Below are positions 16,621-27,150 of a stretch of DNA of 64,000 bases, one piece after another. The stretch covers positions 992,001-1,056,000 of the forward strand of contig NZ_CP107869.1 in assembly GCF_036013645.1 (NCBI RefSeq), written 5' to 3'. The first letter of the stretch is position 1; each line of letters starts with the position of its first letter. The translations under genes were made by a program, and so were the position numbers. This DNA is from Streptomyces sp. NBC_00490. GTDB lineage: Bacteria > Actinomycetota > Actinomycetes > Streptomycetales > Streptomycetaceae. The notes under the pieces are model-generated. The model had not been told where the DNA came from. It made no database searches and worked only from the letters and a program-made list of their open reading frames with translations.

Positions 16621-17550
16621 ATGAAGGCGGTAGGTTTCACGGAATTCGGCGGGCCGGAGGTGCTTCGGGTCTTGGAGCTGCCCGCCCCCGAAGCCGGTCC
16701 CGGCGAGGTACGGATCCGGGTGCACGCGGCGACGGTCAACGCGGTAGACGCCTTGCAGCGCGGCGGCCCGGGATCGCCGGACGCCCAGCCGCCGTTCGTT
16801 CCCGGCATGGAAGCCGCCGGGGTCGTGGACCGGATAGGCCCGGGTGTGGACACGGACCTGAGCGTCGGCGACCCCGTGATGGCGATCGTGCTCCCCAACG
16901 GCTCGCAGGGCGCCTACGCCGAGCAGGTCGTGGTGCCGGTGGACTCGGTCGTCCGCGCTCCTCACGGTGCGACCGACGCGCAGGCGGCGTCGCTGCCGAT
17001 GAACGGCCTGACCGCGCGCCTGGCACTGGACACGCTCGGCCTGGAACCCGGTCGGACTCTCGCGATCACCGGAGCTGCCGGGGCGGTCGGCGGTTACGCC
17101 GTCCAGCTGGCCAAGGCGGACGGGCTGCGCGTGGTGGCCGACGCCTCGGAGCAGGACGAGACCCTGGTCAAGGAACTGGGTGCCGACGTCGTACTCCGCC
17201 GCGGTGCCGAATATCCGAACCGGGTACGCGCCGCAATCCCTGAAGGTGTCGACGGACTCGTCGACGCCGCGTCGCTCGGCGCTCTCACCGCTCGGGCGGT
17301 CCGCGACGGCGGCCGAGTGGTGACGCTGCGAGGGTTCGACGGACCCGGCGAACGAGGCGTCGTCTTCGAGCCGGTCGTCGTGTTCCGCTACGCCAGGGAG
17401 CGCGCCAAGCTCGACCGGCTCCGACAGCAGGTGGAGGCGGGCAGCCTCACCCTGCGTGTCGCGAAGACGTTGCCGGCGGAACAGGCGGCCGAAGCGCACC
17501 GCCTCCTCGCCGCGGGCGGAACCCGTGGCCGACTGATCCTCACCTTCTGA
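16621..17550 (+). CDS. NADP-dependent quinone oxidoreductase (zeta-crystallin-type MDR)
   Basis: A 309-residue zinc-free MDR enzyme: N-terminal MKAVGFTEFGGPEVL, nucleotide-binding loop ITGAAGAVGGYAVQLAKA near residues 149-166, and C-terminal GGTRGRLILTF. There is no structural-zinc lobe. It is likely to reduce quinones or enones with NADPH. The ATG at 16621 has weak purine-rich sequence (GAGG) upstream. Flanking palindromes at 16494-16522 (before) and 17553-17575 (after) mark it as its own unit within the putative regulon. Confidence 0.9.
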   Translation: MKAVGFTEFGGPEVLRVLELPAPEAGPGEVRIRVHAATVNAVDALQRGGPGSPDAQPPFVPGMEAAGVVDRIGPGVDTDLSVGDPVMAIVLPNGSQGAYAEQVVVPVDSVVRAPHGATDAQAASLPMNGLTARLALDTLGLEPGRTLAITGAAGAVGGYAVQLAKADGLRVVADASEQDETLVKELGADVVLRRGAEYPNRVRAAIPEGVDGLVDAASLGALTARAVRDGGRVVTLRGFDGPGERGVVFEPVVVFRYARERAKLDRLRQQVEAGSLTLRVAKTLPAEQAAEAHRLLAAGGTRGRLILTF

Positions 17551-17552
17551 GA

Positions 17553-17575
17553 AGGGGGGTAAGGATTACTCCCCT
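17553..17575. promoter_or_regulatory. G-run/C-run palindromic operator, copy 4
   Basis: AGGGGGG-GTAA... and ...TTAC-TCCCCT: the inner GTAA / TTAC arms (3-base centre) are extended by G and C runs with one mismatch. It lies just after the quinone reductase stop and about 130 bases before the Zn-dehydrogenase start. Confidence 0.58.
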
Positions 17576-17703
17576 GGATGAGTCATTCCCCGGATGGAAT
17601 TCTTTTCCTTTGCGGGCGCACCGGGTGACCCAACGCCATAACCGCGATGACGCGGCTCAAGCAAATCGTGGACAACACCGACCAGTCCGACTGAGAAGGC
17701 ACC

Positions 17704-18720
17704 ATGCGAGCAACCATCATTCACGCCCCCGGTGACATCCGTGTGGAGAACGCCCCGGAACCGAGGATCACGGCACCGACGGACGCGGTCGTCCGTACCG
17801 TCGCCGCCTGTGTGTGCGGCTCCGATCTGTGGAGTTACCGGGGTGTCCTGCCGGTCACCGGGCCGCAGCCGATCGGCCATGAGTACGTCGGCATCGTCGA
17901 GGAGGTCGGCAGCGACGTATCGAGCGTCAAGCCGGGCCAGTTCGTCATCGGCTCCTTCGTCGCCTCCGACAACACCTGTCCGATCTGCCGGGCCGGCTAT
18001 CACACCTCCTGCCAGCACGCGCAGTGGGTCAACGGCTGCCAGGCCGAGTACGTCCGCGTGCCCCTCGCCGACGGAACCCTGGTCGCCACCCCGGAGCAGC
18101 CGTCCGAGGAGCTCATCCCGGACCTGCTGGCCCTGTCCGACGTCATGGGCACCGGCTGGTACGCCGCCAAGGCAGCCGAGGTCAAGCCCGGTGCGACGGC
18201 CGTGGTCGTCGGTGACGGCGCGGTCGGCCTGTCCGGCGTCATCGCCGCGAAGGAACTGGGCGCCGAACGGATCATCGCCATGAGCCGGCACGAGTCCCGG
18301 CAGAAGCTCGCCCTGGAGTTCGGTGCCACCGACATCGTCACCGAGCGCGGCGAGGAAGGCGTCGCCCGCGTCAAGGAACTGACGAACGGCATCGGCGCCG
18401 ACTCCGTCCTCGAGTGCGTCGGTACCCAGCAGTCGATGCAGCAGGCCCTCCAGTCCACCCGCCCGGGCGGCAACGTCGGCTTCGTCGGCATGCCGCACGA
18501 CGTGCAGATCGACGGTCTGCAACTGTTCTTCTCCCACGTCGGCCTGCGCGGTGGTCCCGCCCCCGTACGCGCCTACCTTCCCGACCTGATCGACCGCGTC
18601 CTCAGCGGCCGTATCCATCCGGGCAAGGTCTTCGACCTCACCCTGTCCCTGGACGAGGCCGCCGAAGGCTATAAGGCCATGGACGAGCGCCGCGCCGTCA
18701 AGGCGTTGCTGCGTCCGTGA
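17704..18720 (+). CDS. Zinc-dependent alcohol dehydrogenase (MDR)
   Basis: A 338-residue zinc-type MDR enzyme. Catalytic-zinc residues are present: VCGSD (Cys38) and GHE (His59-Glu60). The structural lobe reads SDNTCPICRAGYHTSC, giving Cys92, Cys95 and Cys103, with Asp89 where the first Cys usually stands; this variant is common in one branch of bacterial enzymes. The cofactor loop is VVGDGAVGL (about 168-176). AGAAGG lies 4 bases before the ATG. It heads a same-strand run with the antiporter, amidohydrolase and aldo/keto reductase genes (gaps 37-75 bases), probably one operon driven from the palindrome-bearing promoter region. Confidence 0.92.
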   Translation: MRATIIHAPGDIRVENAPEPRITAPTDAVVRTVAACVCGSDLWSYRGVLPVTGPQPIGHEYVGIVEEVGSDVSSVKPGQFVIGSFVASDNTCPICRAGYHTSCQHAQWVNGCQAEYVRVPLADGTLVATPEQPSEELIPDLLALSDVMGTGWYAAKAAEVKPGATAVVVGDGAVGLSGVIAAKELGAERIIAMSRHESRQKLALEFGATDIVTERGEEGVARVKELTNGIGADSVLECVGTQQSMQQALQSTRPGGNVGFVGMPHDVQIDGLQLFFSHVGLRGGPAPVRAYLPDLIDRVLSGRIHPGKVFDLTLSLDEAAEGYKAMDERRAVKALLRP

Positions 18721-18795
18721 CATGAGGTCCGCTCACACTGCCGGTGGAGGCCGCCCACCTCCGTCAGCAGTCCGCCCGACACAGGAGTAGGCACC

Positions 18796-20382
18796 ATGAT
18801 CGGACTCGAACTCGTCGTACTCCTGGGCGTGGCCGTGCTGGTCGGACAGGCCGTGGCGCAGCGCCTCGGCGTCGCGCCGCCCGTCGTGCTGCTTGTCGTG
18901 GGTGCTCTTGTGGGGCTGGTCCCAGCCGTGCGCCAGACGCAGCTTCCGCCGGAGGTGGTGCTGCTGCTCTTCCTGCCGGTGTTGCTGTACTGGGAAAGTC
19001 TCACCACGTCCATGCGGGAGATCCGTTCGAATCTGCGCGGCATCGTGCTGCTCAGCACGGTCCTGGTGATCCTCACCGCAGGGGCCGTGGCGGTCGCGGG
19101 GCACGCGCTCGGGCTGCCGTGGGGGCCGGCGTGGGCCCTGGGCGCCGCAGTGGCGCCGACCGACGCGACGGCGGTAGGTGTCCTGGCCCGCTCTCTGCCG
19201 CGCCGTCAGGTCACCGTGCTGCGTGCCGAAAGCCTCGTCAACGACGGCACGGCACTGGTCATCTTCGGCCTGGCGGTCGGGCTCACCGTCGGCGAGGAGC
19301 ACCTCACCCTGCCGCACGTCGGAGCGCTGTTCCTGCTGGCCTACGGCGGCGGGGCAGCGGTCGGTGTGGCGGTCGCCTGGGTCAACATGAACCTGCGGCG
19401 CCGCCTGGCCGATCCCCTGCTCGGCAATCTCGTCATGATCCTGGCCCCGTTCACGGCGTATCTGCTCGCCGAACTGATCCACGCCTCCGGTGTCCTCGCC
19501 GTCGTCGTGAGCGGGCTGATCATGGCCCAGGTCGCACCCAGCCTCATCCGCGCCGATCACCGCCGCCAGGCACTGGCCTTCTGGCCGCTGCTCACCTTCA
19601 TCATCAACGGCGCACTGTTCGTCCTGGTCGGAGTGGAACTCCAGTACGCGCTCCGCCACTTGAACCGGTCGGATCTCCAAGACGCCCTGATCGCGATCGG
19701 CATGGTCAGCGTGGTGCTGGTCGCGGTCAGGTTCGCGTTCCTGTTCTCCTCCGCCTACCTGATCCGCGCCATCGACCGGCGTCCCCAACAGCGGCTGCGC
19801 AGAATCAGTGACCGTGCCCGCGTCGTCAGCGGCCTCGCGGGCTTCCGGGGCGCCGTGTCGCTCGCCGTGGCCCTCTCGGTACCGGTGACCCTCGACTCCG
19901 GCGCGCCGTTCCCCGACCGCGACTTCATCGTCTTCGTCACCTCCGGCGTCATCGTGGTGACCCTCGTGGTGCAGGGACTGCTGCTGCCCGGCGTCGTGCG
20001 CTGGGCCCGGCTGCCGCACGACACCTCAGTCGACGAGGAGCACGTCCTCGCCGAGACCACGGCAACCGAGGAAGCCATCGAGGCACTGCCGCGACTCGCC
20101 GCCGAACTGGGCACCACCCCGAAGGTCATGGAGTGGCTGCGCCAGGAGTACGAGGCCCACCTGGCCACCGTACGAGCCCAGGGCGCGGGCACCGACGACG
20201 ATCCCGCCCTGCTCCACAACCGCCACTACACCGACCTGCGCCTCGCCCTCATCGCCCACAAGCGCGCGACCGTCGTGCGCCTGCGCGACGAGCGGGACAT
20301 CGACGACACCGTGCTGCGCCGGCTCCAGGCAACCCTGGACAACGAAGAGGTACGCCTGGCCGGTCGCGAGCAGGTGGAGTGA
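18796..20382 (+). CDS. CPA1-family Na+/H+ antiporter
   Basis: A 528-residue membrane antiporter with about 12 hydrophobic segments in the first 400 residues and a cytoplasmic C-terminal tail of about 130 residues. Diagnostic CPA1 motifs are APTDATAVGVLARSL and ESLVNDGTALVIFGLAVG, the latter holding the conserved ND pair used in ion exchange. The tail is hydrophilic and Arg/Glu rich. CAGGAG lies before the ATG. In an operon with a Zn-dehydrogenase and aldo/keto reductase it may restore pH or act during electrophile stress, as K+/H+ exchangers do in other bacteria; this is inference. Confidence 0.92.
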   Translation: MIGLELVVLLGVAVLVGQAVAQRLGVAPPVVLLVVGALVGLVPAVRQTQLPPEVVLLLFLPVLLYWESLTTSMREIRSNLRGIVLLSTVLVILTAGAVAVAGHALGLPWGPAWALGAAVAPTDATAVGVLARSLPRRQVTVLRAESLVNDGTALVIFGLAVGLTVGEEHLTLPHVGALFLLAYGGGAAVGVAVAWVNMNLRRRLADPLLGNLVMILAPFTAYLLAELIHASGVLAVVVSGLIMAQVAPSLIRADHRRQALAFWPLLTFIINGALFVLVGVELQYALRHLNRSDLQDALIAIGMVSVVLVAVRFAFLFSSAYLIRAIDRRPQQRLRRISDRARVVSGLAGFRGAVSLAVALSVPVTLDSGAPFPDRDFIVFVTSGVIVVTLVVQGLLLPGVVRWARLPHDTSVDEEHVLAETTATEEAIEALPRLAAELGTTPKVMEWLRQEYEAHLATVRAQGAGTDDDPALLHNRHYTDLRLALIAHKRATVVRLRDERDIDDTVLRRLQATLDNEEVRLAGREQVE

Positions 20383-20436
20383 GCCGGCTCCGACACCCGG
20401 CCTCGACCAAGCCCCACGTGAAGGGACCCCGCCGCC

Positions 20437-22420
<1,984 letters not shown>

Positions 22421-22732
22421 CAGGTGCGGGCTCAGTCCTCGTCGGGAGCGGGTGGCGGGTATGCAGGGTTGTCGATGCCCCATGACGTGACGAAGTCGGG
22501 TAAGACCTCGACCCAGTTCGGTCCGAACCCCGGCCCCAGCACCTCGAGGACCCCGCGCGGCGGGCCACCAGGACGACGTACTGCCTGTTCTTGGTGGAGC
22601 AGGACAGCGGAGGCGGTGTGGCGGATGCGCTGTCGAGGGGGGCCGGTCCTGTGTCGAGAACACGGCGTCGGCTCCGTCCCAGGGACACGAGCGGCCACGA
22701 CGGGCCGCGTGCCATCAGAAGGGACCGTCGTC
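22421..22732. other. Intergenic region with a possible degenerate coding remnant (minus strand)
   Basis: About 312 bases. The minus strand shows protein-like segments in two different frames: QYVVLVARR, then EVLPDFVTSWGIDNPAYP running to a stop near 22432. This looks like the frameshifted C-terminus of a lost gene, family not recognised. No intact gene or operator was identified. Confidence 0.35.
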
Positions 22733-23206
22733 ATGGCTGTCGCAGATGACCTCGACCACGCCACCGACTCGCAGTGGGACTGGGTCGCTGAGCAGACTCG
22801 GACGTATCTCGCCTCGGGCGGCACCGAGGGGCACGAGTCGAACGGCGTCTACACGCTCCTGCTCGCCACCACCGGACGCAGGACCGGCATCCCGCGCCGC
22901 ACGTGCCTGATCTACGGCACCGCGGGCGAGGACTTCGTCGTCGTCGCCTCCAAAGGCGGCGCCGACGACGATCCGGCGTGGTTCAAGAACCTCCGGGCGG
23001 ATCCGAGCGTCGGGGTGCAGGTCGGCGGCCGTCGGTTCACCGCGCGCGCCCGGGTCGCGTCCCCGGCCGAGCGTGAGGTCCTCTGGCCCCGGATGGCGCG
23101 CATCTTCCCGCTGTACGACGAGTACGCGCAGAAGACGAGCCGCGAAATCCCGATCGTCCTGCTCACTCCGCAGAACTCCCGGGTCAGTCCTGTTCGGCTT
23201 CGGTGA
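22733..23206 (+). CDS. Deazaflavin (F420)-dependent nitroreductase-family protein
   Basis: A 157-residue split-beta-barrel protein of the DDN/DUF385 family. Family markers are LLLATTGRRTGIPRRTCLIYG (about 42-62) and VVVASKGGADDDPAWFKNLRADPSVGVQVGG without its first residue, the usual F420-binding region. Mycobacterial Ddn reduces nitroimidazoles and quinones with F420H2. The ATG at 22733 was chosen over longer frames because AGAAGGGA lies 8 bases upstream. Its 3' end overlaps the convergent PIG-L gene by 23 bases. Confidence 0.88.
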   Translation: MAVADDLDHATDSQWDWVAEQTRTYLASGGTEGHESNGVYTLLLATTGRRTGIPRRTCLIYGTAGEDFVVVASKGGADDDPAWFKNLRADPSVGVQVGGRRFTARARVASPAEREVLWPRMARIFPLYDEYAQKTSREIPIVLLTPQNSRVSPVRLR

Positions 23207-23945
23207 AGAACTCCGGTGGCGCCTGGAGGTCGTGGGCACGGAACAGGACGGCGTGCTCGACGCCCATGGCCTTGCCGCTCAGCGCGGCGAACTTCGGGAT
23301 GAAGTCCGCGGGAGCCGGGTGGTCAGGGAGCGCGGCCAGGTACGCGGCGTGCGCCTCGAGCGAGGCGACGCCGCGGCGCAGCGGCTCGCCCGTCACGTCG
23401 ACGCCGTGGGTCGCGCCGGAGCCCGGGAGGCCGGGGAGGATGAGCCAGCGCACGGAGTGCGGTGGGAGGTCCTCGTCGTCGACCTGTTCCGGGAAGACCC
23501 ACCGGTTGCCCGCGTCGCGCACCGCGTCGAGCGTCGCGAGCCCGGCCGCGCGGTGGTCGGCCTGGTCGAAGCCGAAGGGCGTCTCGATGTCGTAACCGGT
23601 GCCGAGCACGACATCGGGCTTGAACCGGCGGATCTCCCGACAGATGTCCCGGCGCAGGTCGAGGCCGTAGACGAGGACTCCGTCCGGATGTTCGAGGACG
23701 GTCAGGTGCTTGACGCCGACGACGGCGCAGGCGGCCTGTTGCTCGGCGACACGCAGGCGTGCCGTCTCCTCGGGAGGATTCGGCATGCCGGCCTCACCGC
23801 GGGTGAGCAGGAGGTAGCCGACCTCGATGCCGCGCGCGGTCCAGCGAGCGACGGCCGCGGACACGCCGTACTCCATGTCGTCCGGGTGCGCGACGACACA
23901 GAGCACGCGCTGGAAGGACTCCTCGGGTAACGCAGGCAATGTCAT
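23184..23945 (-). CDS. PIG-L family deacetylase
   Basis: A 253-residue LmbE/PIG-L-type zinc N-deacetylase. The zinc motif AHPDDMEYG (His20, Asp23) is near the N-terminus, and the second His is in FDQADHRAAG (about residue 128). Actinobacterial relatives include mycothiol-pathway deacetylases (MshB, Mca) and antibiotic-pathway deacetylases; this gene lacks the context to assign either. The ATG at 23945 follows GGGGAAGGA about 8 bases upstream; a GTG nine codons earlier is less supported. Convergent with the F420 nitroreductase gene. Confidence 0.88.
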   Translation of the reverse strand: MTLPALPEESFQRVLCVVAHPDDMEYGVSAAVARWTARGIEVGYLLLTRGEAGMPNPPEETARLRVAEQQAACAVVGVKHLTVLEHPDGVLVYGLDLRRDICREIRRFKPDVVLGTGYDIETPFGFDQADHRAAGLATLDAVRDAGNRWVFPEQVDDEDLPPHSVRWLILPGLPGSGATHGVDVTGEPLRRGVASLEAHAAYLAALPDHPAPADFIPKFAALSGKAMGVEHAVLFRAHDLQAPPEFFTEAEQD

Positions 23946-24002
23946 GCGGCCATCCTTCCCCTTCACGTGCACGAGTCCAAGGGGGAGGGCGCGGTCAGCG
24001 CG

Positions 24003-24296
24003 TCAGGTCACCGGATCGAGGAAAGTCAGCACCGAGGCGTCTTCCTCGATCAGCGGGACGAGCGCCGCGTTGAACGGAGCGCCGTACGGTGCCTTCAAGT
24101 GCGCTTGGAAGGCGTCCTCGTCGCGGTACACCTCGAAGATCCAGAAGGCGCGTGGGGCGGCCGCCTTGGTGTAGACGTCGAAGGCGATGTTGCCTTCTTC
24201 CTCGCGCACCTGCTTGGCGTACTCCAGGAGCAGGTGGGATACCTCGTCCTGTGCTCCCTCGCGGGCGGTGAACTCGGCGAGCAGGGTCTTGTTCAC
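24003..24296 (-). CDS. Antibiotic biosynthesis monooxygenase (ABM)-domain protein
   Basis: A 97-residue dimeric ferredoxin-like fold of the ABM/YgiN type: LLAEFTAREGAQDEVSHLLLEY and AFWIFEVYRDEDAFQAHLK (each cut by one or two residues from the full motif) are the family strands and helix. YgiN-like members oxidise quinols or act as small cofactor-free monooxygenases. It lies 57 bases upstream of the PIG-L gene on the same strand and downstream of the GH32 gene; co-transcription with PIG-L is possible. Confidence 0.85.
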   Translation of the reverse strand: MNKTLLAEFTAREGAQDEVSHLLLEYAKQVREEEGNIAFDVYTKAAAPRAFWIFEVYRDEDAFQAHLKAPYGAPFNAALVPLIEEDASVLTFLDPVT

Positions 24297-24372
24297 GGTG
24301 TGGTGTCCTCCGGGGTCGAAGTCGGTCGGGAAGGTCGGGATGGTCGGGAAGGAAGGTTGAGATCCGTCGGCG

Positions 24373-26934
24373 TCAGTCGCGGTAGGAGTCGAGGTGCCAG
24401 ACGACGGCCTGGTCCAGCTTCACCGAGCCGTTCTCGGCGAAGACCTGCACTCCCTGGCTGGCGGGGTCGGGGAAGATCTGGTCGGTGATGACGGCCTCGC
24501 CGCTGCCGCCGAAGACCTCGACGGACGACCAGTCGACGAGGATCCGCAGCTTCACCTTGCCGTTCTTGGCCTTCAGAGGCGCGGTCTGGACGCCGGGGAA
24601 GGTGCTGTTGAAGTCGACAGCGCCGGAGTGGGTGCGGTCGACGTACAGCTCCTGTGTCGTGGTGTCGTAGCCGATGACGGTCTCCTCTCCCCCGGCGCCG
24701 GTACGCACCTTCAGGCCGAACCGGGCGGCGTCCTGGAGGGAGAAGGTCGCCTCGATGTCGAGAGCCTTGCCCTGGGCCGCGGGGCCGATCAGGGTCTCGG
24801 CGGTGTTCTTCACGGTGACGCCCGCCGCGGTCGCCGGGGGCTCGTGGCGCAGGGACGTCACGCTGTCGACGGGCCGGCTGGTCAGCCGGACACGTCCGTC
24901 GACCGTACGCAGGGTCATCTCCCGGGGGATGCTCTGCGCACCGCGCCAGGGCGAGGTGGGGACCGCGCCGCCGTAGTCCCAGTTGTTCATCCAACCGATC
25001 ATGTACCGCTTGCCGTCCGGCGCGCCCTCCCAGGACACCGCCGCGTAGTAGTCCTTGCCGTAGTCGGCCCAGTCGGCGCGCTGGACGACGGACTTCGCGG
25101 CGGTGTCGGCGGTGGTGAACCGGTCGGCGAGGAGGTGGCCCCAGCCGGCGGTGTTCATGTCGACGAGCTGGATCCGTGCCTGTTTGCCGGCGTAGGGGCG
25201 CATGTCGAAGGAGGCCCAGTCCAGGGTCTCGCTGTTGGATCCGGTGGCGCTCTGGACGACCTTGCCGTCGACGATCAGGTTGACGGACGTCTCCTGTGAG
25301 ACAGGCTGGGCCTGGGTGTCGGAGAGCATGATGTGGTCGACGTTGAGGTGGCCCCAGCCGCCGCTGTTGTCGTCGACGATCTTGATCTGTGCCTTCTTGC
25401 CGGCGAGGTCCTTGACGTCCCAGGAGGCCCAGTTGAGTGCCTCGCCGTCGCCTCCGGTGGCGCTGCGGACCGCCTTGCCGTCGACCAGCAGCTCGATCGC
25501 GGTCGGGTTGTCGGAGCCGGCGGGGTGGTTGCCGCCGCCCACAAGGAAGTTGACGTAGTTCTTGTCGATGGTGAACTCGGGCGAGGTGAGCGTGCCGGTG
25601 GTGGCGTCGCCGCCCAGGAAGCTGTTGGCCAGGCCGTCGCCCAGGAACCCGGAGACCTCCTGCTGGCCGCCGAGGGTGCCGGTGGCCGGTGCGGTGCCGA
25701 AGGCGTCCCCGGTCGTCGTCCAGTCGCCGTAGGTGCCGCCCTCGAAGTCGGCGAGGACCCTGCCCGCGGGCGGGTCCTGCTGCTCCATGACGGTGCCGTC
25801 CACGTGCGGGTGGCGACCGCCACCGACCTTGAAGTTCAGGTACTTGCTGTCGACGGTGAAGGGGGGCGAGGTCAGGGTGCCGGTGGTGGCGTCACCCGAG
25901 TGGAAGCTGTTGGCCAGGCCCTTGCCGTCGTAGCCGTCGACCGTGCCCTGCCCGTCCACCGCCCCGGCTGCCGGCGCCTGGCCGAACGCGCTGCCCGTGG
26001 TCGTCCACGTACCGAAGTCGGTGCCCTCGAAGTCCTGCGTCACCGTGCCGGTGGGCGGGGTGTAGGTGCCCTTGTCGTCGGCGGTGAACTTCTTGCCGTC
26101 GAAGTCGCCGACGAAGTACTGGGCGGCCGAACCGCCCGCGATACCACCGGGGTTGATGTTGACGACCAGGACCCACTTGATCTTCTTCTTGTCGCCGTCG
26201 ACCGCGAGGGGAAACAGATCCGGGCACTCCCACACGCCGCCCGTCGCGCCCGCCGGCCCGAACTCGCTCTGCAGCGTCCAGTCCTTGAGGTTCTTGGAGG
26301 AGTAGAAGCGCACCTTGTGTTCGGCGGACATCGACACCGTCATCAGCCAGCTCTTCGTGGGCGCGTACCACTGGACCTTGGGATCGCGGAAGTCCTTGGA
26401 GCCGATGTCGATGACGGGATTGCCCTGGTACTTCGTCCAGGTGCGGCCGCGGTCGGTGCTGTAGGCGAGGGACTGCGCCTGGGTGCCCGTCGCCTTGTTG
26501 TGACTGGTGTAGATCGCCACCATGGCCGGGTTCTTCTTCGCGCCGAAGCCGGTGGTGTTGTCCCGGTCGATGACCGCGCTGCCGGAGAACACCATCTCGT
26601 TGTCGTCGTGCGACAGGGCGAGCGGCAGGTCCTTCCAGTGGACGAGGTCCTCGCTCACCGCGTGCCCCCAGGACATGTCGCCCCACGAGTTGCCGCCCGG
26701 GTTGTACTGGTAGAAGAGGTGGTATTCGCCCTTGTAGTACACGAGGCCGTTGGGGTCGTTCATCCAGTTCTTCTCGGGCGTGAAGTGGAACTGGGGGCGG
26801 TACTTCTCGGAGTACGGCGGGGTGTCGGCGGCGACGGCCTGGGGGGCGAGCGGGGCCGCCGACAGGGCGCAGACGGTCGCCACCGCCGCGATCATCCGTA
26901 TGCGGGCATGCCGGGATACACGTCCAGAGCTCAT
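24373..26934 (-). CDS. Secreted GH32 fructan hydrolase (levanase/inulinase type) with nested inserted modules
   Basis: An 853-residue exported glycoside hydrolase family 32 enzyme, predicted to cut beta-fructosyl links in levan, inulin or sucrose outside the cell. A signal peptide ends near residue 36 (AVA-AD). Catalytic residues are visible: nucleophile Asp60 in WMNDPNG, FRDPKV (about 183) and acid/base Glu in WECPDLF (about 235). Residues about 298-612 interrupt the five-blade propeller with two DFEG...WTTTG carbohydrate-binding-like modules, one nested in the other. The propeller resumes at DYYAAVSW, followed by the C-terminal beta-sandwich. Start 26934 chosen from AGGAGACCTC-ATG. Two LacI operators lie 105-133 bases upstream. 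Confidence 0.93.
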   Translation of the reverse strand: MSSGRVSRHARIRMIAAVATVCALSAAPLAPQAVAADTPPYSEKYRPQFHFTPEKNWMNDPNGLVYYKGEYHLFYQYNPGGNSWGDMSWGHAVSEDLVHWKDLPLALSHDDNEMVFSGSAVIDRDNTTGFGAKKNPAMVAIYTSHNKATGTQAQSLAYSTDRGRTWTKYQGNPVIDIGSKDFRDPKVQWYAPTKSWLMTVSMSAEHKVRFYSSKNLKDWTLQSEFGPAGATGGVWECPDLFPLAVDGDKKKIKWVLVVNINPGGIAGGSAAQYFVGDFDGKKFTADDKGTYTPPTGTVTQDFEGTDFGTWTTTGSAFGQAPAAGAVDGQGTVDGYDGKGLANSFHSGDATTGTLTSPPFTVDSKYLNFKVGGGRHPHVDGTVMEQQDPPAGRVLADFEGGTYGDWTTTGDAFGTAPATGTLGGQQEVSGFLGDGLANSFLGGDATTGTLTSPEFTIDKNYVNFLVGGGNHPAGSDNPTAIELLVDGKAVRSATGGDGEALNWASWDVKDLAGKKAQIKIVDDNSGGWGHLNVDHIMLSDTQAQPVSQETSVNLIVDGKVVQSATGSNSETLDWASFDMRPYAGKQARIQLVDMNTAGWGHLLADRFTTADTAAKSVVQRADWADYGKDYYAAVSWEGAPDGKRYMIGWMNNWDYGGAVPTSPWRGAQSIPREMTLRTVDGRVRLTSRPVDSVTSLRHEPPATAAGVTVKNTAETLIGPAAQGKALDIEATFSLQDAARFGLKVRTGAGGEETVIGYDTTTQELYVDRTHSGAVDFNSTFPGVQTAPLKAKNGKVKLRILVDWSSVEVFGGSGEAVITDQIFPDPASQGVQVFAENGSVKLDQAVVWHLDSYRD

Positions 26935-27037
26935 GAGGTCTCCTGTGCCGGCCGTCCGCGCGACGAAGCTGCCCGGCGCGGGTCCGGCGGAAAGTGACGC
27001 CCTTCTCGGCGCCGTCGTCCATGGCATGGGCAGGGGG

Positions 27038-27067
27038 TGTCATCGTTGACTTGTGTCATCGATGACA
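27038..27067. promoter_or_regulatory. Paired LacI operators upstream of the GH32 gene
   Basis: TGTCATCGTTGACT (27038-27051) and the perfect palindrome TGTCATCGATGACA (27054-27067) are 16 bases apart centre to centre. The same pair with the same spacing recurs at 28280-28309. They match the CG-centred palindromes bound by LacI-family repressors such as the one at 31441. Confidence 0.82.
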
Positions 27068-27150
27068 TCGAGTGGCCCGATGATGTAGGCAATCCGGCCG
27101 GTGCGTCAACGGTGTTGCCGCGATGTCGTGTTGAGGGCCATGCCCGCCTG

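Noticed and set aside
18733..20019. 428-codon minus-strand open frame opposite the antiporter
   Set aside because: Low-complexity Asp/Gln/His-rich shadow of a membrane protein gene.
25333..26997. 554-codon plus-strand open frame opposite the GH32 gene
   Set aside because: Val/Gly/Arg-biased shadow frame; the minus strand has a signal peptide and GH32 catalytic motifs.
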